Positions 1-8,329 of a DNA stretch of 48,607 nt are shown piece by piece. Every line of letters begins with the position of its first letter. Positions within the stretch are counted from its first letter, which is position 1. The translations under genes and the position numbers were made by a program. The notes under the pieces were generated by a model. It made no database searches. It saw nothing but the letters and a program-made list of their open reading frames with translations, and was not told the origin of the DNA. The stretch covers positions 1 through 48,607 of the forward strand of contig NZNW01000070.1 of NCBI GenBank assembly GCA_002695065.1, written 5' to 3'. Source of the stretch: Salinicola sp. GTDB lineage: Bacteria > Pseudomonadota > Gammaproteobacteria > Pseudomonadales > Halomonadaceae.

Positions 1-1342
1 CGATGAGCTGGCGCATCTGGCGCATCATCGTCTCGACATTGCCGCGTTCGAATTCGCGCATGGCGCGGGTGTAGAGGAGGTCGGCTTCGTCCGGAGCCTG
101 CTCGAGGCTGCTGGCAAGCAAGGCATCCGCCGCCGCTGACTGATCGACACTGTCGAGGGCCTGCAGGCCGATCTGTGTCAGTGCGACGCGTTGGCCGGGA
201 TGGCGCAGAATCTCGACGCGCAGGAACTGCTGGGCTTCGTCGCTGCGGCCGTTGGCGGTCAGCATGCGGGTGGCCAGGGCGCGGGAGTCGAGGAAACCCG
301 GACCCACGGGGACCTGGCGGTAGTAAAGCAGGGCGTTGTCGATCTCGCCCTGGGTCTCGGCGATGCTCCCCAGCACCAGATAGGTGGCCGGCGGCGTGTC
401 GTCGCGGTCGAGCAGCGGCAGCAGCAGCCGGCGGGCGGGTTCCAGCGCACCGGCATCGAGATAGAGCTGGGCCAGGCCGATCCGCAGTGACGGCGTCGCG
501 TCGTGCCGTTCCAACAGCCGATCGATCTGTCCTTCGGCGGCGGCGATGTCGCCATTGGCGATCTGCGCCTGGGCCAGCGCCAGCAGGAACCGGTCGTCAC
601 CGGGGGAGAGTTCTTGGCCACGCCTCGCGGTGGAGGCGGCCTGGGCGTAGTCGCCGGCTTCGAGGGCGATCTGGGATCGGGTCAGCCACAGCTCGGGTAG
701 CTCGGCGTGGCGTCGTGCCAGGTTTTTCAGGCGCTGCTGGGCCTCATCGACCATTCCGTCGGCGGCTTCCAGCCGGGCGGTGGCCATCTGCGCGTCGGCG
801 TGGTCCGGGAAGGCGACGGTGAAATCGCGCAGCTGGGCAATCAGCGGCGGCAGTTCCGCCCGGGACTCCACCATCAGATCGGCGAGGTCGAGCAATTGCG
901 CGTCTTCCCCCGACCGGGCGAGTTCGAGCCTGTGCTGCAGCGCCGCCGGCCAGTTGCCGCGATCTACCGCGATCCCCGAGAGCAGCTTTTCCGGGGCCGT
1001 ATCGTCGGGCGCAAGCTGCTGCCAGCGCTCTGCGGTGGCATTCAGCAGCGCCGTATCGTCGGTATAGCGCGCGGCCAGGGTGGCACGCTCGGCCAGGGCG
1101 GCGGAGCGATAGCGTGCGGCGGCCGCCAGGTAACCGGCCGCGGCACGGTGAAAGTCGCCGCGCTGGCCGGCCATCTCGGAAAGCAGTACCTGGGAGAGGC
1201 CCTTGGCATCGAAGCCGCTGGAGATCGGTGGCGCGGTTGCCAACGGGTCGTCGACGGGCGGCGACGCAGTTCCGCCTGACATGCTCTCGCAGCCAGCCAG
1301 CAGGACCGCACAGATAGCGGCGGATAACAGACTTTTAGGCAT
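1..1342 (-). CDS. TPR-repeat outer-membrane lipoprotein (C-terminus cut by window edge)
   Basis: Reading from the ATG at 1342 gives an open frame of about 447 residues that runs off the left edge. It begins with a lipoprotein signal peptide: a positively charged MPKS start, a short hydrophobic stretch and the lipobox LAGC, with predicted lipidated Cys18 followed by ESM. The rest is alanine- and leucine-rich helical repeat sequence with TPR-like blocks such as GDYAQAASTARRGQELSP and DDRFLLALAQAQIANGDI. This suggests a periplasmic scaffold anchored to the outer membrane. It is divergent from hemA, as is the TPR gene beside hemA in Pseudomonas (PA4667 type). Substrate or partners cannot be inferred. 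The lipoprotein and TPR calls are strong; the biological role is unknown. Confidence 0.85.
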   Translation of the reverse strand, partial: MPKSLLSAAICAVLLAGCESMSGGTASPPVDDPLATAPPISSGFDAKGLSQVLLSEMAGQRGDFHRAAAGYLAAAARYRSAALAERATLAARYTDDTALLNATAERWQQLAPDDTAPEKLLSGIAVDRGNWPAALQHRLELARSGEDAQLLDLADLMVESRAELPPLIAQLRDFTVAFPDHADAQMATARLEAADGMVDEAQQRLKNLARRHAELPELWLTRSQIALEAGDYAQAASTARRGQELSPGDDRFLLALAQAQIANGDIAAAEGQIDRLLERHDATPSLRIGLAQLYLDAGALEPARRLLLPLLDRDDTPPATYLVLGSIAETQGEIDNALLYYRQVPVGPGFLDSRALATRMLTANGRSDEAQQFLRVEILRHPGQRVALTQIGLQALDSVDQSAAADALLASSLEQAPDEADLLYTRAMREFERGNVETMMRQMRQLI

Positions 1343-1661
1343 GCGGTCCTCGAGATCGATCAATGGCTCCAGCATAACGGCTGGCGGGCGGGGGTCAATC
1401 GCGGAGGCGGCTACCGCGGGCATGATTCATTGCCTGCTAAGCGTCTTCCGGGTGTGCTAAAATGGCGGCGCTTCGCCCGACGGGTCACCCTGGCTGGGAC
1501 CCGCCGTCGGCTGGCATGTCTCGGCGTCTTGGCCTCAGGCCGGTCGCGAACATTGGTGGGGCGTCTGACGACCTGACATCCGTCGCGCTCCATTTCGGCG
1601 CGCCGCATCATGTTCGAAGGCGCGAGGGCCGGGTCCACGCAAGACAAACGACCGTGATTTC
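1343..1661. other. Divergent intergenic region, TPR lipoprotein / hemA
   Basis: This 319-bp stretch separates two divergent genes. It should hold both promoters; apart from the extended -10 box annotated separately, I see no ORF with a credible start or family signature. The region just before the hemA start lacks a strong Shine-Dalgarno sequence. Confidence 0.6.
1455..1463 (+). promoter_or_regulatory. Candidate extended -10 promoter for hemA
   Basis: TGCTAAAAT matches an extended -10 element (TGn followed by TAAAAT). No good -35 lies at the usual spacing. It would give a hemA leader of about 190 nt. Prediction from sequence only. Confidence 0.35.
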
Positions 1662-2936
1662 ATGACGCTGCTAGCACTGGGTATCAATCATAGGACGGCC
1701 GCGATCGACATGCGCGAGCGTGTCGCCTTCTCGCCGGCACAAATCGAGTCTGCACTGACACAGCTGCGGGCCCTGCCCGACGTGCGTGAGGCGGCGGTGC
1801 TTTCCACTTGCAACCGGACCGAGCTGTACTGCATCACCGTGGACGAGGGTGAGCGTCAGTTGCTCGAGTGGCTGGGGGCGTTTCACGGCATGCCCGCGGA
1901 GGAGTTGCTGAACTGCGCCTACCACTATCACGAGGGCGAGGCTGCGAAACATCTGATGCGGGTGGCGGCCGGGCTGGATTCGATGGTCCTGGGCGAGCCG
2001 CAGATCCTGGGCCAGCTCAAGGACGCCTATCAGATCGCGCGCCAGCATGCCGGTCTCGGCAGCGAACTGGAACGACTGTTCCAGCAGACGTTCTCCGTCG
2101 CCAAGCAGGTCCGGAGCGAGACCTCGATCGGCGAGAACCCGGTGTCGGTCGCCTACGCGGCGGTCAGCCTGGCGAGCCGGATCTTCGACGACTTCGGCCG
2201 GGCCCGCGCGCTGTTGATCGGCGCCGGGGAGACGGTCGAGCTGGTCGCGCGCCATCTTCGCGAGGCGGGGATCATGGGGCTGACCGTCGCCAACCGCACC
2301 CTGGCGCGGGCCCAGGCGCTGGCCGATGAGTGCGGTGGCCGGGCGATCGAGCTCAGCGCCATCCCGCAGGCGCTGGAGCAGGCGGACATCGTGATCGCTT
2401 CCACGGCCAGCGAACTGCCGATCCTCGGCAAGGGCATGGTCGAGCGGGCCCTCAAGGTGCGCCGCCACCGGCCCATCTTCATGGTCGACATCGCGGTGCC
2501 ACGGGACATCGAGCCCGAAGTGGGAGATCTCGCCGATGTCTTCCTTTATAGCGTCGACGATCTGCAGCAGGTGATCGCCGAAAATCGTCGTCATCGCGAG
2601 GTCGCCGCACGTCAGGCCGAGGCGCTGATCGACACTGGCGTCGAGCACTGGTTGCACGAGCGTCGGGTGCGTGGCGCAGGGGACCTGATTCGGCGTTATC
2701 GTCAGCATGGCGAGGCGCTGAGGCGCGATTCCGAAGCGGAGGCACTGGCGCAGCTGGCGCGCGGCGAGGATCCCGAGACGGTGATCAAGCGGCTCTCGCA
2801 CCAGTTGGCCAACAAATTGATGCATGGCCCGACGCTGCGCCTGCGCGAAGCCTCGGGCCAGTCACGTCACGATATCATCCAGGCGGCCGATAATCTGCTC
2901 ATCGAGGGGCCCGCCAAGACACAGGACTCGGTATGA
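1662..2936 (+). CDS. hemA: Glutamyl-tRNA reductase
   Basis: HemA reduces glutamyl-tRNA(Glu) to glutamate-1-semialdehyde with NADPH, the first committed step of C5-pathway tetrapyrrole synthesis in the cytosol. The protein has 424 residues, close to the family length. The catalytic domain is at the N-terminus with the nucleophile Cys50 in STCNRTELY and the start GINHRTA. A Rossmann-type NADPH domain follows ([16 protein letters not shown], near residue 190), then a C-terminal helical dimerisation region. It is the first gene of a block continuing with prfA and prmC, the common gammaproteobacterial order. Its stop codon overlaps a short duplicated copy of the prfA start region (ATGA at 2933-2936). 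Identification is secure. Confidence 0.97.
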   Translation: MTLLALGINHRTAAIDMRERVAFSPAQIESALTQLRALPDVREAAVLSTCNRTELYCITVDEGERQLLEWLGAFHGMPAEELLNCAYHYHEGEAAKHLMRVAAGLDSMVLGEPQILGQLKDAYQIARQHAGLGSELERLFQQTFSVAKQVRSETSIGENPVSVAYAAVSLASRIFDDFGRARALLIGAGETVELVARHLREAGIMGLTVANRTLARAQALADECGGRAIELSAIPQALEQADIVIASTASELPILGKGMVERALKVRRHRPIFMVDIAVPRDIEPEVGDLADVFLYSVDDLQQVIAENRRHREVAARQAEALIDTGVEHWLHERRVRGAGDLIRRYRQHGEALRRDSEAEALAQLARGEDPETVIKRLSHQLANKLMHGPTLRLREASGQSRHDIIQAADNLLIEGPAKTQDSV

Positions 2937-2958
2937 AAAGACAGGACTGGGCATGAAA
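2921..2958 (+). repeat. Tandem near-duplication spanning the hemA stop and prfA start
   Basis: ACAGGACTCGGTATGAAA (2921-2938) and ACAGGACTGGGCATGAAA (2941-2958) match at 16 of 18 positions with a 20-bp period. The ATG of the first copy overlaps the hemA stop as ATGA and opens an eight-codon minicistron (MKRQDWA, stop at 2954-2956). That stop in turn overlaps the prfA ATG at 2953. The pattern looks like a duplicated start region that could couple prfA translation to hemA. Confidence 0.7.
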
Positions 2959-4038
2959 GCGTCTCTGCGCGAACGACTCGACGCCTTCCAGGACCGCTTC
3001 GAGGAGCTGTCCGCGCTGCTATCCGAGCCCGAGGTGATCGCCGATCAACCGCGTTTCCGGGACTATTCCCGCGAGTATGCGGAGCTAGAGCCGCTGGTCG
3101 GCGCCTGGCTCGCCTATCGCCGCACGGAAGGTGACATCGAGGCGGCCGATCAGATGCGCCAGGACAGCGATCCGGAGATGCGCGAACTGGCCGAGGAGGA
3201 GTGGCGCTCATCCAGAGCGGAACTCGAGGAGCTGGAGGAAGAGGTCAAGCGCCTGCTGGTGCCCAAGGACCCGGACGACGACAGCAACGTCTTCCTGGAA
3301 GTCCGCGCGGGTACCGGTGGCGACGAAGCGGCGCTGTTCGCCGGCGATCTGTTTCGCATGTACTCCCGCTATGCCGAGCGCCGGGGCTGGAAGGTCGAGG
3401 TGGTCAGCGCCAGCCATGGCGAGCAGGGCGGTTACAAGGAGATCATCGCGCGGGTCAAGGGCGACAACGTCTACGCGTCGTTGAAGTTCGAATCCGGTGC
3501 CCACCGCGTGCAGCGCGTCCCGGCGACGGAATCCCAGGGGCGCATCCACACCTCGGCCTGTACCGTCGCGGTGATGCCCGAGGCGAGCGAGGTGGGCGAT
3601 GTCGATATCAACGCCAACGACCTGCGCGTGGACACGTTCCGCTCCAGCGGTGCCGGCGGCCAGCACGTCAACACCACGGATTCCGCCATCCGCATCACCC
3701 ATCTGCCCACCGGCCTGGTGGTCGAGTGCCAGGAGGAGCGCAGCCAGCACAAGAACCGGGCCAAGGCGATGTCCCTGCTGGCGGCGCGACTCAAGCAGGC
3801 CGCCGTGGACTCGCAGCGCCAGCAGCAGGCCGATACCCGGCGCTCACTGGTGGGCTCGGGCGACCGCAGCGAGCGAATCCGGACCTATAACTTCCCCCAG
3901 GGGCGGCTCACCGATCACCGTATCAACCTGACGATCTACAAACTGGGCGAAGTCGTTGCCGGCGATCTCGACGAAGTGATCGGACCCCTGGTCAACGAGT
4001 ATCAGGCGGATCAGCTGGCGGCGCTGCAGGGCGAGTGA
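2953..4038 (+). CDS. prfA: Peptide chain release factor 1
   Basis: RF1 recognises UAA and UAG in the ribosomal A site and triggers hydrolysis of peptidyl-tRNA. The 361-residue product matches the usual bacterial length. The codon-recognition tripeptide PAT lies at residues 190-192 (RF2 would have SPF). The catalytic GGQ loop is at 235-237 within SGAGGQHVN; its glutamine is the substrate of PrmC, encoded immediately downstream. The ATG at 2953 is preferred because the family starts there with [10 protein letters not shown]; an in-frame upstream extension into hemA has no family resemblance. The stop overlaps the prmC start (TGATG), suggesting translational coupling. Confidence 0.97.
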   Translation: MKASLRERLDAFQDRFEELSALLSEPEVIADQPRFRDYSREYAELEPLVGAWLAYRRTEGDIEAADQMRQDSDPEMRELAEEEWRSSRAELEELEEEVKRLLVPKDPDDDSNVFLEVRAGTGGDEAALFAGDLFRMYSRYAERRGWKVEVVSASHGEQGGYKEIIARVKGDNVYASLKFESGAHRVQRVPATESQGRIHTSACTVAVMPEASEVGDVDINANDLRVDTFRSSGAGGQHVNTTDSAIRITHLPTGLVVECQEERSQHKNRAKAMSLLAARLKQAAVDSQRQQQADTRRSLVGSGDRSERIRTYNFPQGRLTDHRINLTIYKLGEVVAGDLDEVIGPLVNEYQADQLAALQGE

Positions 4039-4868
4039 TGACGATCGACGAGGCCCTGCGCGAGGCGGCCGGAAAACTCTTCGCGTCGCCCACGGCGCGC
4101 CTCGATGCCGAAGTACTGCTGGCCCATGTCTGCGCCACGAACCGGACCTGGCTCTATACCTGGGGCGATCGCGAGCTGACGGCGGCGCAGCGGGAGGCGT
4201 TCCAGGCCCTGATCGCCCGGCGGGAGGAGGGGGTGCCGGTGGCTTATCTGGTCGGTTCGCGGGAGTTCTGGGGGCTGAGTCTCGAGACGTCGCCGGCGAC
4301 GTTGATCCCGCGACCGGATACCGAGCGCCTCGTCGAGGTGGCGCTCGAGTCGGCATCGAAGCCTGCCGGCGAGCTGCTTGACCTGGGCACCGGCACCGGC
4401 GCCATCGCGCTGGCTTTTGCCAGCGAGCGCCGTGACTGGCGGGTGGTCGGAGTCGATCTCTCCGTCGATGCCGTGACGCTGGCGCAGGCCAACGCCCGGC
4501 GGCTGGCGATAACCAACGCCCGTTTCCTCCAGAGCGACTGGTTCTCCGCGCTGTCCGGTCAGCGCTTCGACCTGATCCTGTCCAACCCCCCCTATATCGC
4601 GGAAGACGATCCGCACCTGTCGCTCGACGACGTCCGCTTCGAGCCACGCTCGGCGCTGGTGGCGGCAGCAGCGGGAATGTCGGATCTGGCGTGGCTGGTC
4701 GAGCAGGCGCCGCGCCACCTGCGCCCGGAGGGCTGGCTATGGATGGAGCATGGTCATTGCCAGGCGGGCCAGGTGCGGGAAGCGCTGAGGCGTCGCGGTT
4801 TTCGGGGCGGCGCGTCGCATCGCGACCTGGCGGGTCACGAGCGAGTGAGCGGCGGCCAGTGGGCCTGA
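4038..4868 (+). CDS. prmC: Release factor glutamine methyltransferase
   Basis: PrmC N5-methylates the glutamine of the GGQ motif of RF1 and RF2 using S-adenosylmethionine. The product is 276 residues. An N-terminal helical release-factor-binding domain precedes a class I methyltransferase fold with the SAM loop DLGTGTGAIAL (near 115-125), the acidic end of strand 2 (GVDLS) and the catalytic NPPY at 183-186. The C-terminus keeps the family-typical HRDLAGHERV. The ATG overlaps the prfA stop by one base; a GTG three bases upstream is less likely. The adjacency enzyme-substrate (prmC-prfA) supports the call. Confidence 0.96.
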   Translation: MTIDEALREAAGKLFASPTARLDAEVLLAHVCATNRTWLYTWGDRELTAAQREAFQALIARREEGVPVAYLVGSREFWGLSLETSPATLIPRPDTERLVEVALESASKPAGELLDLGTGTGAIALAFASERRDWRVVGVDLSVDAVTLAQANARRLAITNARFLQSDWFSALSGQRFDLILSNPPYIAEDDPHLSLDDVRFEPRSALVAAAAGMSDLAWLVEQAPRHLRPEGWLWMEHGHCQAGQVREALRRRGFRGGASHRDLAGHERVSGGQWA

Positions 4869-5050
4869 CTCGAAGTGACGATGCGGGTCTGCGTTGAACG
4901 AGGGTGACCGGGCTCGCTGGAGGTTTGTAACTGCTCTGTGATAGTAATAACGCCCCCGCGAACGGCGGCGGAGTCGCGGCAACAACGAGCTGGCGGCTTC
5001 GCCCCCTTCAGGGAACACTCACCATCCATCGGCTTGGAACAATTACAGCA

Positions 5051-5551
5051 ATGAAAGCCAAATCTCGAGCTCTCGATCGAATCGATCTCAACATACTGCG
5101 GTGCCTGCAGGACAATGCACGTATCTCCTACGTGGATCTGGCATCGCAAGTGGGGTTGTCGACCACACCCTGCCTGGAGCGCGTCAAGCGTCTCGAGCGC
5201 TCCGGTATCATCCGCGGTTACAAGGCCATACTCGACCCCCGGGCGCTGCGCGCCAATCTGCTGGTGTTCGTCGAGATCAGCCTGGAGACGCAGTCGCCGT
5301 CGGTGTTCGACGAGTTTCGCAAGGCGGTTGCCAAGCTGCCGCAGATCCAGGAGTGCCACCTGGTCTCCGGGCAGTTCGACTACATTCTCAAATGCCGTAT
5401 TCCCGAAATGTCCGCCTACCGGCAGCTGCTGGGCGACGTGGTGCTGACGCTGCCCGGCGTCAAGGAGTCCAAGAGCTACGTGGTCATGGAAGAGGTCAAG
5501 GAGGAGTTGGCGCTGCCGATCCCCGATCTCCTGCCGGACGAGGATCGATGA
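5051..5551 (+). CDS. lrp: Lrp/AsnC-family transcriptional regulator
   Basis: The 166-residue protein has the Lrp layout. An N-terminal winged helix-turn-helix covers about residues 9-60 (LDRIDLNILRCLQDNARISY, then VGLSTTPCLERVKRLERSGII). A linker and a C-terminal RAM domain follow (CHLVSGQFDYILKCRI and LPGVKESKSYVVMEEVKE). The length and the SYVVMEEVKE region resemble the leucine-responsive global regulator Lrp more than the shorter AsnC paralogues, so lrp is the likely symbol, though the exact orthology is inferred. It lies between prmC and moeB, where Pseudomonas has no gene, with a 182-bp upstream gap that should contain its own promoter. Confidence 0.88.
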   Translation: MKAKSRALDRIDLNILRCLQDNARISYVDLASQVGLSTTPCLERVKRLERSGIIRGYKAILDPRALRANLLVFVEISLETQSPSVFDEFRKAVAKLPQIQECHLVSGQFDYILKCRIPEMSAYRQLLGDVVLTLPGVKESKSYVVMEEVKEELALPIPDLLPDEDR

Positions 5552-5601
5552 CGCGTGGAGGGCTCTGGCCGACAACGTAGCTTTCGCGCCCAGGAAGATT
5601 C

Positions 5602-6348
5602 ATGAACGATGAAGCACTACTACGCTACAGCCGTCATATCATGCTCGACGAGATCGACATCGTCGGGCAGGAGCGCCTGCTGGCGTCCCGCGTACTGATC
5701 ATCGGTGCCGGTGGCCTGGGGTCCCCCGCGGCGCTTTACCTGGCCGGAGCCGGTGTCGGTCACCTGGTCATCGCCGACGACGACATCGTCGAGCTATCCA
5801 ACCTGCAGCGTCAGATCGCCCACGCGGAAGGGCGCCTCGGGCGCTCCAAGGCGCGTTCCGCGGCCGACGCGGCACGGGGCCTGAACTCGACATGCGACGT
5901 GCGGGCTCTGGAGACGCGGCTCGTCGGAGAGGCATTGATGACGGAGGTCGGGCTGGCCGATGTCGTGCTGGATTGCACGGATCGGTTCTCCAGCCGCTTC
6001 GCCATCAATCGCGCCTGTGTCGAGAACGAAACACCGCTGGTGAGCGGTGCGGCCATCCGCTTCTCGGGCCAGCTGGCCGTATTCGATCCGCGACAATCTC
6101 GATCGCCATGTTATGCCTGCCTCTACGGTGAGCAGGGGGGCGATGATGCCCTGACCTGCGCGGAGAGCGGTGTCATCTCGCCGCTGGTGGGCCTGATCGG
6201 CAGCTTCCAGGCGCTGGAGGCGATGAAGTTGATCAGTGGTGCCGGGCAGCCTCATCGTGGGTTATCGACCTTCGACGCGCTGAACGGCGAGTGGCGTCAC
6301 TTCGCACTGCCGAGGGACCCTGACTGCCCGGTGTGCGCTAACCGTTAG
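5602..6348 (+). CDS. moeB: MoeB/ThiF-family sulfur-carrier adenylyltransferase
   Basis: MoeB activates the C-terminal glycine of the small subunit of molybdopterin synthase (MoaD) by adenylation for molybdenum cofactor synthesis. The 248-residue protein has the nucleotide-binding loop GAGGLG at 35-40, the family motif DCTDRF near 124-129, and a structural zinc site formed by the CxxC pairs Cys170/Cys173 and Cys242/Cys245. No rhodanese domain is present, which fits MoeB rather than MoeZ types. ThiF is the main alternative; the neighbourhood hemA-prfA-prmC-moeB, conserved in gammaproteobacteria, favours MoeB. Confidence 0.9.
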   Translation: MNDEALLRYSRHIMLDEIDIVGQERLLASRVLIIGAGGLGSPAALYLAGAGVGHLVIADDDIVELSNLQRQIAHAEGRLGRSKARSAADAARGLNSTCDVRALETRLVGEALMTEVGLADVVLDCTDRFSSRFAINRACVENETPLVSGAAIRFSGQLAVFDPRQSRSPCYACLYGEQGGDDALTCAESGVISPLVGLIGSFQALEAMKLISGAGQPHRGLSTFDALNGEWRHFALPRDPDCPVCANR

Positions 6349-6549
6349 CGCCCCTGACGTTCCAGAGGGGGCGATTCACTGCGACCCGCCGGCGCCAGTC
6401 GGCGGCGAAATGGCTCGACCGTGGTCGGGAGCGTGAACCTGGCTTGGCCACGGGATTGCGTCCTGCCCGCTGCGGATGAGGTGACGACACCCGCCCGGCA
6501 ACACTAAAGTCGATGAAAATTCCCCTTTCTCTCCCTGGCGATATCCTGC

Positions 6550-6749
6550 TAATCTAATACCCATAGTAGTTGGTATGGGTTGGTTTCTACCATATGTTGA
6601 TTTCCGGTGTGCAAAACGGAATTTCATGATTTGACGAATCGAGGTGGGTGCACCTGGCGTGCGCAGCCGTGAAGTTCATGGTCGCGATACCGCGATCTTT
6701 GGCCCGATAGACTCCAGCGCAAGCGAACGAGTCTGTCGGGCGTTTTTTT
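6550..6749 (+). ncRNA. Candidate structured small RNA
   Basis: Five local hairpins occur in a row on the plus strand, ending in a canonical intrinsic terminator. They are ACCCATA/TATGGGT (6559-6580), TTCCG/CGGAA (6602-6621), AGGTG/CACCT with a GGTG loop (6642-6655), TCGCG/CGCGA with an ATAC loop (6682-6695), and the terminator stem (6702-6741). TATGG at 6574-6578 can alternatively pair with CCATA at 6590-6594. No ORF with coding character lies here, and the moeB stop is more than 200 bp upstream. The 5' end is a guess. I do not recognise a known RNA family. Confidence 0.45.
6702..6749 (+). terminator. Intrinsic terminator of the candidate sRNA
   Basis: The stem GCCCGATAGACTC (6702-6714) pairs with GAGTCTGTCGGGC (6729-6741) over 13 positions with one G-U pair. 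The loop is 14 nt and a run of seven T follows at 6743-6749. This is a strong plus-strand terminator that does not directly follow any protein gene. Confidence 0.85.
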
Positions 6750-7042
6750 GCCCCCATCTTTAGACGACATCCTCCGGTCATTTCCCGCCTTAGCGGTTCG
6801 TGCCCGGCGTCGTTCTCAAACTTTTGATATTCATGCCGATAATACGATTAGAGCCCGGATTCCCCACTCAGACCAAGAGTCGTTTCGGTCTGCGAAACAT
6901 CATACTTTTTGGTCATTGCTTGATCCAGGTTAATGGGAGAAAGAGCAACGTGAGGCAGATTAAGTTTTAATTAATCCACCGCGGGCGCTGCTCAGCCAAA
7001 TTGGCATCATGGCCGTATTGGAGGCGAACATTCGGTAAGACC

Positions 7043-7273
7043 ATGAAATTGACCGTGCGAGATTTTCAGCCCGTCCAGCAGCGGACAAAAAGTGCCCCGC
7101 GTGAGGGCAGCCTGGCCCATCACGCCCAAGTTTCGGGGATGCCGGTGGGGACATTGAAAACGCGGGTCAAGAAGCTCGTCGACAAGGGAATCGAGAGAGA
7201 GCGCGCCATCGAAATCGCGCTGAGCCAACCGATCGGGCCGCAGGGGCGCCCGAGAAAACCGACTCATCGATAG
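7043..7273 (+). CDS. Small orphan protein with HTH-like R-x-x-x-G...AL..P motif
   Basis: The 76-residue product starts MKLTVRDFQP and is basic. Residues about 35-70 read like the short helix-turn-helix module often appended to phage and mobile-element AP2/HNH proteins: GSLAHHAQVSG, then TLKTRVKKLVDKGIERERA, then a final A-L-x-x-P followed by a basic tail GRPRKPTHR. In those proteins the pattern is 'ehArraGi..tTv..Rl..Gw..e.Al..P'. A DNA-binding role is therefore plausible but unproven. A GTG/ATG further upstream (7001) is in frame but lacks similarity. The gene lies in the AT-richer islet after the sRNA candidate, which suggests lateral origin. Coding status is moderately supported. Confidence 0.5.
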   Translation: MKLTVRDFQPVQQRTKSAPREGSLAHHAQVSGMPVGTLKTRVKKLVDKGIERERAIEIALSQPIGPQGRPRKPTHR

Positions 7274-7328
7274 GCCCTGGGCCCGAGGGGCGGCCGTGAA
7301 GCGCGAGTTCAACCCGGCAATCTGCCGA

Positions 7329-7355
7329 AAGCCCCTGATCCGTCATCAGAGGCTT
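7329..7355 (-). terminator. Hairpin downstream of the glycine-zipper gene
   Basis: On the minus strand AAGCCTCTGAT pairs with ATCAGGGGCTT (11 positions, one G-U pair, 5-nt loop), followed by TTTC. It lies about 30 bp after the stop at 7387, so it most likely terminates that transcript. The T-tract is short. Confidence 0.55.
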
Positions 7356-7386
7356 CGGGGTGGAAATGGAGACGGCCGTGGCCAGC

Positions 7387-7932
7387 TCAGGAACGAGCAT
7401 CCTCCTTCCACTGGGGTTGGCCGTCGCGCATCAGGACCTTGTCGCCTTCGGGCTTTTCATCCAGCTTGGCTTCATGCACTTCACCGTCGTAGCGATACCG
7501 AACGTCGTAACCGACGGTCTCTTCCTTGCTGTCATTGACGGTGCTGCAGCGCTGCTCGGTGGTCTGGTAGGTGTCGCCCTGCTGCATCTGTTGCTGGACC
7601 TGGTTCCCTGCCACGCCACCACCGACGGCACCCGCCGCCGTCATGATCTTCTTGCCGCTGCCGCCACCGAACTGATTGCCCACGACGCCGCCGACGATGG
7701 CGCCGATCGCGGTGCCGGCGATGCGATTCTCGTCTTTCACCGGACGCTGGTGAGTCACCGTGACGTTCTTGCACACTTCGCGCGGTGTGTCGGTGGTCTG
7801 CACGATCGGCTCGACGTCGACGATCTCCGCATACCTGGGCCCGCTTTCGGAGGATTGATAGGAGCCGACGGCGATGCCCCCGGCGATACCCAGTGCGGCA
7901 ATGACGCCACCAATGACGATCGGTTTGTTCAT
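7387..7932 (-). CDS. Glycine-zipper 2TM-domain envelope protein
   Basis: The 181-residue protein has an N-terminal hydrophobic helix (MNKPIVIGGVIAALGIAGG) that could be a signal anchor; there is no lipobox cysteine. A conserved motif VCKNVTVTHQRPVKDENRIAGT precedes a glycine zipper (AIGAIVGGVVGNQFGGGSGK, then AAGAVGGGVAGNQVQQQ). The C-terminal part contains QRCSTVND and a YRYDG segment. This is the architecture of the rickettsial 17-kDa antigen/SlyB-like glycine-zipper family, thought to insert into or associate with the outer membrane; exact function is unknown. The RBS GAGGAG lies just upstream of the ATG at 7932. It appears monocistronic, with a hairpin after the stop. Confidence 0.85.
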   Translation of the reverse strand: MNKPIVIGGVIAALGIAGGIAVGSYQSSESGPRYAEIVDVEPIVQTTDTPREVCKNVTVTHQRPVKDENRIAGTAIGAIVGGVVGNQFGGGSGKKIMTAAGAVGGGVAGNQVQQQMQQGDTYQTTEQRCSTVNDSKEETVGYDVRYRYDGEVHEAKLDEKPEGDKVLMRDGQPQWKEDARS

Positions 7933-8329
7933 GACCTTGCTCCTCTCTGTGCTCTCCGCAACGTCGAAGCGTCATGCGTTCGGCGCTGCAGTCTTCGCAA
8001 TTCTTGTGATGTCCCTATCGATTGCCGGTTGGCATGATCCTCGGAGCGCGTCATTCCATGAGCGTCTCTCCAGGGTCGAGTGATTATAGCCTCGAAACCC
8101 TCGGCGAGAGTCGGATCCATGGGTTTTTGAACACTGTTTTCATGTTGGTGACGGCAGTGTCTCCAAATGGGGACAGTCTCCGGGCGGCGAGCGCCGGCGC
8201 CGAATGGGTGGGGAGCGAAACCGCCTTGCCTGCGGTGCGTGGCGACGGAAAGGGGAAGGGTCGTGGGAAGAGCGGGGCGCGACTCGTCGGCGCCGGGGTT
8301 GCCGGCGCCGATCTGGATACCGATGTGGC
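7933..8329. other. Intergenic region between pfp and the glycine-zipper gene
   Basis: This 397-bp gap follows pfp and precedes the glycine-zipper gene (both minus strand). It contains a strong GC hairpin (8287-8311) soon after the pfp stop and, presumably, the promoter of the glycine-zipper gene toward 7940-8100. I found no credible ORF. Confidence 0.55.
8287..8311 (-). terminator. GC-rich hairpin after pfp
   Basis: A perfect 10-bp stem (TCGGCGCCGG / CCGGCGCCGA, 5-nt loop) lies 19 bp beyond the pfp stop. No T-tract follows in either direction, so termination may be Rho-assisted or the hairpin may protect the 3' end. Confidence 0.45.

Larger units (their letters stand above)
6349..7042. other. 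Long intergenic islet without conventional genes
   Basis: This 694-bp region is clearly richer in A+T than its flanks, especially 6750-7000. A weak GC hairpin just after the moeB stop (about 6352-6374) could end that operon. A set of hairpins ending in a T-tract terminator occupies 6550-6749 (listed as an ncRNA candidate). From 6750 to 7042 I see only AT-rich sequence, including a GATTAA/TTAATC dyad near 6958-6976, and no gene I can support. Confidence 0.6.

Noticed and set aside
6748-6933. Small open frame after the sRNA terminator
   Set aside because: Starts inside the end of the T-tract, has no RBS and no similarity.
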